Shown here: in pieces, positions 58,302 to 64,000 of the stretch
Numbering within the stretch: position 1 is the stretch's first letter
Layout of the letters: every line of letters begins with the position of its first letter
From: Lepidodermella squamata
Lineage: Eukaryota; Gastrotricha
Assembly: GCA_047495785.1 (NCBI GenBank)
Contig: JBLDXI010000019.1
Coordinates: 2,914,001 to 2,978,000 of the forward strand
DNA: 64,000 nt
Direction of reading: 5' to 3'
Translations under genes and position numbers: made by a program
The notes under the pieces: generated by a model
What the model was told of the DNA's origin: nothing
Databases searched by the model: none
Seen by the model: the letters and a program-made list of their open reading frames with translations, nothing else

Positions 58302-59093
58302 ATGGAGGAAATTTTCAAACACCCTTGGAATTTTCACCATATTATTGACAACATTTTATCGTGTATTCATAATGATCATGAGCTCGGCCATTTGTGCAAA
58401 GCTTATTTCGAAACCGGGAGGTATGTAGTTAAATATCACCTGGAGAAGCGAATAGAGTGGTACCTAAGGCCTAACGATAACCGCTTTACGGCTATAACGA
58501 GTCGGATTGTTTTCGCGAATAGACCCACAGGTGATAGCCTCACACCATATTGGGTCGAATATGCAGCTTTTAAATTCGGCGCGACGAAAAGTCTCTTCGA
58601 AATTCTTCAAAATTATCACGTGACAGATTACATCGTCTCCTTATTCATGCGTCAGTTATTATTAAATAAATGAAAAATTAATAAAATTATTATTATTATT
58701 ATCATTATTTCAGACCACGAACCGGATATGAAGTGTGCCCTTGAACCATTCTGGTCTATCTACATGCGAGAAAACGATCGAGCGTCGCTCTTGCTAGTGG
58801 CAGCGGCTAATCCAAACCTGACAAGCCGCTCGCTATCTCGAATGGTAGAAGCCGGGGCTGAAATCAATTTCGTGTCGCCGAGATGGCTACTTTCACCGCT
58901 ATTAGAAGCCGCAGCCACTGGCTCAACCAGTTCGGTTTTGTACCTGGTCAACATGCGTGCAAACGTATATCACGCCGATTTGCATGGTCAACGCCCCATC
59001 GACCGTGTTCATACGTGCGAGTGGGAGAAATATCGCATTTTGCGTCAGGCTGAATCGACCAAGGCAACATCAAAAATAAAAAGATGGCGCTGA
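58302..59093 (+). CDS. ankyrin-type protein, two exons
   Basis: Exons 58302-58650 and 58714-59093 join in phase through a 63-base intron to about 242 codons. The first half is helical with no named motif (FKHPWNFHHIIDNILSCIHN). The second half has two to three ankyrin-like repeats (LTSRSLSRMVEAGAEINFVS, then LLEAAATGSTSSVLYLVNMR). In large DNA viruses ankyrin proteins often act on host ubiquitin or immune pathways; whether that applies here is unknown. It is the first plus-strand gene of the virus-like region. Confidence 0.6.
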
Positions 59094-59243
59094 TGGGGCG
59101 GCGGCGACCGGTAAAATTCCAGATGATGATGATGAAGCAGAATAATAACGGTGGTCAAGACTTGAAATTTTTTTCAGAATAAAAGGCGCGCGCGCCACCC
59201 AGTTTTAATTTTTTTCCTATTCATTTTGCAATTTTCTCAAATA

Positions 59244-59807
59244 ATGTTTGATATCGACGTTTTTATCAGAAATACTGTTGCTACTTTTAACCTGGGCGGT
59301 GTTGAACTCGAGCTGCGTAAAATAATCACGTATTTCAGAATGGCAGAAATATCACCGAGATTCAGGAATGCCGTTATCATCAAGGAAAAATACTATTCCG
59401 CCTTGATTTTCAAAACAGGCAACATTGTTGTTATAGCCAAGAAACCAGAATTGGCTCTGAAATGCGGGCGGCGGTTAGCGAGAAAACTTCAGCTGCAGAG
59501 CAACAATAACTCGATCAAATTTCAAAACTTTCGAATTCGTAATTGTACCGTTACTGGTCAACTACCAACGACTATTAGCTTCAATACAACTCTCCTGAAT
59601 GAATTATCTTCAATTAGCACTCGAGTAAAGCTCGACTTGACGCGGTTTCCTGCTTTGCGAATCGAAAATATTATGGACCAGAAAGTTAGTATTAATTTGT
59701 TTTCATCAGGTCGATTTTGTATTACAGGGATAACCGATCCCAAATCTGAAATGCAAAATATGGCTGTGGAAAAATTTCTTGTTATCGCTTTGGCGAATTC
59801 AAAATAA
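59244..59807 (+). CDS. divergent TATA-binding-protein-like protein
   Basis: Intronless, about 187 codons. The protein shows both halves of the TBP saddle. Half 1 (about residues 10-85) reads NTVATFNLGGVELELRKI, then NAVII, then SALIFKTGNIVV. Half 2 (about 95-185) reads IKFQNFRIRNCTVTG, then FPALR, then INLFSSGRFCITGI. These align with the NIVSTVNLG, ALIFSSGK, FPGL and LIFVSGK blocks of eukaryotic TBP. The DNA-kinking Phe positions appear kept in ALIF, FPAL and INLF, with a fourth (RFRNAV) one residue out of register. It lies about 2 kb before a virus-type DNA polymerase, so it probably serves the element's own promoters (inference). A long Asn/Ser-rich loop links strands in half 2. Confidence 0.75.
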   Translation: MFDIDVFIRNTVATFNLGGVELELRKIITYFRMAEISPRFRNAVIIKEKYYSALIFKTGNIVVIAKKPELALKCGRRLARKLQLQSNNNSIKFQNFRIRNCTVTGQLPTTISFNTTLLNELSSISTRVKLDLTRFPALRIENIMDQKVSINLFSSGRFCITGITDPKSEMQNMAVEKFLVIALANSK

Positions 59808-59963
59808 AATTTCAATTTTTTTGTGTTAAAACAAATCCACCTTAATTTTTTTATTTTTACTTCGTACTCACTCTATATATTATAATCGCGCACAGCCAAT
59901 AGCATGCGAGGTGGGCGGAGCTTGTGGACACCACGCACTCACAATTGTTTTGGCAATCATAAC

Positions 59964-60000
59964 TAGTAGTAGTAGTAGTAGTAGTAGTAGTAGGTAGTAG
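59964..60000. repeat. (TAG)n microsatellite
   Basis: About eleven TAG units between the TBP-like gene and the next gene. Confidence 0.95.
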
Positions 60001-60077
60001 CCAGAACAACCATAAAACATGAATTGAATAGACCTTAATGTATGAATGACAATCTCAATAAATATAATATAAATAGC

Positions 60078-60101
60078 ATAATAATAATAATAATAATAAT
60101 A
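60078..60101. repeat. (ATA)n microsatellite
   Basis: About eight ATA units followed by three ACA units. Confidence 0.95.
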
Positions 60102-60427
60102 ACAACAACACGAGTAATGAAGACTTATACCTCCCTAAATTATGGTTCCAAAATCACTGTCCTGCCATCCTGCCTGTTGCGGAAAGTGGATTTCGACATT
60201 TATATGCAGCAACCTGAAATAATGCTAGCCAAAGTCACCATTTTACCTAACTACCTGTCAGCCAAAGTGGAGTTTGACATATATAATTATTGATGCGGAC
60301 CCGTCATCAATCGTATAATAATAAACTTGGGTGCACTTTTGGGGGCTAAACGCAGGAAATATTAGCGGACTGAGGTTACACATTATAGTTTTCACATTTA
60401 TAGAATAATTCTATAGAATAACTTGTT

Positions 60428-60955
60428 ATGGATCAGCAATATAACCCTATTGCTACCTACAACGAACTGTGTGCTGCTGCTCGCGATGCACAGCGTTTAA
60501 TAAATATGCTGCAAGCCTTTAAGCAAGTAATGTCCAGAGAGGTGGACATAGTAAAACGGGACCTCAAGTATCTTGAGGAACATAGGTAAGCTTTTGACGA
60601 ATTTTCTGTCGGCTAATCTAATTTATTACGCGTTAGAATGATGATACCCCACACAATGAGTCCCGCCATCGAGGTACTACTCGGCCAACAGGTCATACTG
60701 GTTGAGATGAATGAACGAAGCTGCGCCCTGAAATGGTTGCTCAACGATATGATTAGCCAGGTAGAGCCAGCTGCCCGGACACAGCACGCAGCAGCCCAGC
60801 AGGCAGCAGCAGCAGTAGCTCAGCAACAAGCAGCAGCCCAACAGGTAGCAGCGCAGCAACAGGTAGCAGCGCAGCAAGCAGCCCGACAGGCAGCAACAGC
60901 ACGAGCCGTTCTGGACGAGGTCTTGGCCGAAGCCTTGGACGAAAATCAAGAATAG
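60428..60955 (+). CDS. Ala/Gln-rich coiled-coil protein, two exons
   Basis: Exons 60428-60585 and 60637-60955 join in phase to about 158 codons. The N-terminal 100 residues are helical (LINMLQAFKQVMSREVDIVK, then VILVEMNERSCALKWLLNDM). A 50-residue stretch of Ala and Gln follows, then an acidic end. It is probably a long helix or coiled coil; function unknown. A near-palindrome TATAGAATAATTCTATA lies about 15-30 bases before the ATG. Confidence 0.65.
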
Positions 60956-61237
60956 TCGCAGCAGAAGCAGTCAGAAGCAGTCAATGTGGAAAAAGAGGAG
61001 ATACGTCGCCCCACGCCTTGGTGTATATTCATATCACGGTAACAAAATATATGCTTAATTTACTTACACTAATAGCTCCACCTGAAAGCTGTCACTTCAC
61101 TCGGTTCGAAGTTTTTGTAAATATAGCATACAAAATATGCAATATATTTATTACATTATCTCTATCTCACTCGAGGACACACACACACCCACACTGTAAT
61201 AATGAATTCGACTTCGAATTTTTTGTATATAGCGATT

Positions 61238-61260
61238 GTTATTATTATTATTATTATTAT
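61238..61260. repeat. (TTA)n microsatellite
   Basis: Seven to eight TTA units; a second run of seven lies at 61331-61352. Confidence 0.95.
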
Positions 61261-61330
61261 ATGCATGCTGGCATGTAAATAGATATCTCTCTCTCTCTTT
61301 CTTTGAAAAATTTTTAAACATAGCGCTTGC

Positions 61331-61352
61331 TTATTATTATTATTATTATTAT
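61331..61352. repeat. (TTA)n microsatellite
   Basis: Second TTA run, 70 bases after the first. Confidence 0.95.
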
Positions 61353-61788
61353 TTCGAAAAATTGTAATAATAAGAATCATGTAGAATTTCGCGCTTTAAC
61401 CTGGTCGAACACTTGAAGTTCCATTTTTTTTAAATAAAATAAATCATGACTTTTATACTCCCATCTTTGAGTTCATTTTGAGAATGGAATGCAGATTTTT
61501 TTCAGTGCGCGTGTTCATTGAATAATAAAATTGGACTCACGGCTCGTGGATATGATTGGTGTGCGAGGGGTGCTAACCAACCAATGAGCGCAGAGATGTA
61601 TAGCATTACTAGTATAATTTCTTTTGCAGTAGTAGTCGTACACTACTTCTTAACCGGTAGTTTTTCTACACACTTAAATAGTAACAATTTCCGCGCCAAA
61701 ACAGCAGCAGCAGCACCGAGTGAGTATTTAAAAATGCAGGCCTCTCATAAAGAATAATTTACCCAATTTCATCGATATAATTCTAGTT

Positions 61789-64000
61789 ATGTTGACTGAC
61801 CTCGGCTATCACTGTTATTCTTACCTATTCGGAATTGAGGTCCATAAGTATTCCATCACGGACTTGGATGTCTTACAATCTGGATTGGGATGGGAAACCG
61901 AAGACGATGACGATGAAGGTGGTCATCAAATCGTCGCACTTCTGACCAAGATTCAGCTCAGTTTTGAGTCTGTAGCTCAGCAAATTAAGGCAACTTTTCC
62001 AGATCGGTAATTTCCATTTATTTCCATGAAAATTTATTGCAATCTGTTAATAATAATATTATTAATTTGAAGAGATCACGTTCGAGTTGAATGCCACCAC
62101 GAAGCCCTGCACACCCCATTCTTAACCTCTTATATTGAAGTAAAGGAATTATCCGGAGCTCTGATTCTAAACCAGGCCAACTCGGTTTTACAATCTAGGC
62201 TGTGCGCAACAATGGAAGGGGGTAATTAATTAATTTAAAAAATCAGAAAATTCAAATAAAATAATTATTACTATTTTTAATATTAAAAAGGTTGGACGTT
62301 TTCTGTCTTCAGAATCAAGACTAGTGCATTGGAAGAAGACGAACTAGCCCTAGGGGCTGGTCAGCCGAAGAAAAAGCGACGTTTAGAGCAGACATTGGTC
62401 GATTTTATACTGTCTCACAGATCGGTTCTGTTCATAGACAATGACGATCGCTTGTGCCTATTCAGAGCCATTGTTCACGCTCTAGCTTACCGTGATTTTA
62501 ATGAGCCGAGGGCTGGTCATGAACGTCACGGAAATTTCGAACTATTGCGTCCCTATTATTCGAAAGATCGCGATGCATTAACACCATTGGCAATCCAAGA
62601 GCGAGCAGTAGCATTCGAATACGAAGGGCAATTGGCTAAGCAGCTGATGGAGACTGCTGGTATTGATGGAAATAAAGATCGCTATGGCATCACGGATTTT
62701 AAAAAAGCTGTTGAAACAATAGGGCTACCGTATCGTGGTAAATTCTGGTACCTGAATACTATTTCGACCCCTTACTAATTCTAAGAATTTAATTTTCTCA
62801 GGGATTATTTACAACTTCAAAACGAAACAGGTTGTCGCAATTCATCCTCCGGCAACTGTTGAAATAGCTGACGAGCGAAAAATTTACATTGGTTTTATCA
62901 GTAGTCAAACTATTGCTTCACATGTCGAAGGAGGCGTAGGGTCGTTCGAAAGTGTCGGACACTACGTCGGCCTAACTGGTATTTCTAACATATCAGGCGG
63001 AAAAATCATGTGCCCATACTGCTTCATGCTCCATAAGAAAAATTCCGTAGCGCATAAATGCAGTCGAAAGTGCAATAGGTGCCAAACCGTTGGGGCAGAT
63101 TGTAAAAGCAGTCGAGAGCGGGACATAATATGTCGTGGCTCTTGCGGACTATATTACCATGGAAAGCAGTGCTATGAAGCTCATGTCAAGGTGAACCCAA
63201 CTACTGGAAAATCAATCTGCGATTCTTTCTTCATGTGCAGCAAATGTGGAAGAACGTTGCCGGCGAAAGCTCGAAAAAAGCACAAATGTACGTGGTTGCG
63301 CAATTCGAAGCATGCTCAGGGAAATTTAATCTTTTAGGTGAAATTCGAAACTGCCGTGTCTGTAAAGGTGATTTGCCTCCACGCGACGAGTCTGCACCGC
63401 ACGAGTGCGTTATTCAACCTGGTAGGATTGGGAAAGTAAAGCCGAGGTTGCTTGCGTTGTTTGATTTCGAGACAATTCGAGGCAACGATGGCACCCTGAT
63501 ACCTGTAGTTGTTTGTCTCAATTTCTTTTGCGAATCTTGCAAATTCCTACCGAGCTCTGACAAATGTCCCGCAAATTGTACTAATGATGATCCACGCACT
63601 CACTCATTTGTCTCTGACGGAAGTGACAATTCTTGCGTTAACAAGCTAATGCGGTACATTCTTCAGGAGCAGTTCAGAGGTCTCTTCCTGTTGTCTCACA
63701 ATGGAGCTCGGTAATTTTAATTTCGAAAAACACTTTAGTTTTGAGATTTATTTCCCTACTATTACTATAACAAGCTTCGATCACATGTTCATCATGGCTT
63801 GGCTGCAGAGACATGAATACCAATTTGAAACTATCCACCACAACAATAGTGTCATGGAGATCAAAGTTGAAGGCAGCATTGTATTTCGCGACTTTTACTT
63901 GCTAACAATGACGAGTTTGGCAGCGCTTTTCAAAGCATTTGACCTACAAAATGAAGACATTACTGGGAAGCAATTTTTTCCCTACAACCTGTTGACGCCC
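61789..64000 (+). CDS. protein-primed family B DNA polymerase, partial
   Basis: Seven exons join in phase before the window ends: 61789-62006, 62073-62221, 62291-62737, 62802-63287, 63338-63710, 63775-64000+. A further 5' exon (61584-61719) is possible but would add a hydrophobic segment, so 61789 is preferred. The N-terminal part resembles the long leader of invertebrate Polinton-type polymerases (DDRLCLFRAIVHALAYRD). Then come Cys/His clusters (CPYCFMLHKK, CNRCQTVGADC, CSKCGRTLPAKARKKHKC, CRVCKGDLPP) and the exonuclease motifs LLALFDFETIRG (Exo I) and SHNGARFDHMFIM (Exo II). The palm and TPR2 region lie beyond the window. Several ordinary introns interrupt it, so it is read from the host nucleus. 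The frame shows no break. Confidence 0.85.

Larger units (their letters stand above)
57540..64000. mobile_element. virus-like / Polinton-like element, left part
   Basis: A cluster of small genes ending in a protein-primed family B DNA polymerase that runs off the window. With it are a TBP-like gene, an ankyrin-type gene and two Q-rich coiled-coil genes. Such polymerases define Polinton/Maverick elements, adintovirus-like viruses and related linear elements. Integrase, packaging ATPase, protease and capsid genes are not in the visible part, so the exact type is open. Trinucleotide microsatellites are unusually frequent between the genes. Confidence 0.6.

Noticed and set aside
61584-61719. additional 5' exon of the DNA polymerase
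   Set aside because: Phase fits, but it would add a hydrophobic segment unlike the family; left as a possibility only.

Overview
The window is a piece of an invertebrate animal nuclear genome. The evidence is protein genes split by many short (about 50-65 nt) GT-AG introns, multi-domain C-type lectins, class C (GABA-B-like) GPCRs, CED-4/Apaf-1-type NLRs, EB-like cysteine-rich secreted proteins, and a dense load of cut-and-paste DNA transposons. The phylum cannot be settled from sequence alone. There is no CRISPR, operon or prokaryotic signature.

Layout. 1-4165: mostly empty sequence with a truncated NLR pseudogene (2980-3725). 4166-16651: one 12.5-kb CACTA/EnSpm-like transposon with TIRs, TAGGCCTA subterminal repeats and a possible 2-bp target duplication. 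It carries a head-to-head pair, a 12-exon BEN-domain gene on the minus strand and a 4-exon Tnp2-like transposase on the plus strand, plus RING-like fragments. Two other elements are nested in it: a 1.05-kb Tc1/mariner-type element inside a transposase intron, and a 3.65-kb DDE transposon with 432-bp inverted repeats. 17-33 kb: a tandemly duplicated block, each copy an NLR gene (CARD-like, NB-ARC, winged helix, ankyrin) converging on a class C GPCR gene. Block 1 (17.2-23.4 kb) has an intact NLR and a GPCR lacking most of its membrane domain. Block 2 (26.5-32.9 kb) has both intact. Between them lie a hAT-type element and an NLR 3' pseudogene carrying a 59-bp palindromic MITE. 33.7-36.4 kb: two secreted cysteine-rich proteins. 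36.7-53 kb: two four-CTLD lectin genes on the minus strand and an orphan 5' exon of a third copy, separated by a piggyBac-type MITE and an apparently complete Mutator-like element (43084-46180) with an exact 8-bp target duplication. 55.6 kb: a small single-pass membrane protein. 57.5-64 kb: the start of a virus-like or Polinton/Maverick-like element, cut off by the window end. It has a protein-primed family B DNA polymerase, a divergent TATA-binding-protein-like gene, an ankyrin-type protein and two Q-rich coiled-coil proteins.

Taken together, the middle of the window looks like a fast-evolving recognition locus (NLRs, lectins, receptors, Cys-rich secreted proteins) shaped by tandem duplication, likely gene conversion, truncation and repeated transposon insertion. 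The two most novel-looking items are the TBP-like gene beside the virus-type DNA polymerase, and the BEN-domain gene, with a tandem array of micro-exons, carried inside a CACTA-like transposon. Exon boundaries were worked out by hand from GT/AG sites and reading phase. For the BEN gene, both transposases, the MULE, both NLRs, lectin L1 and the polymerase the phases close exactly. No database search was run.
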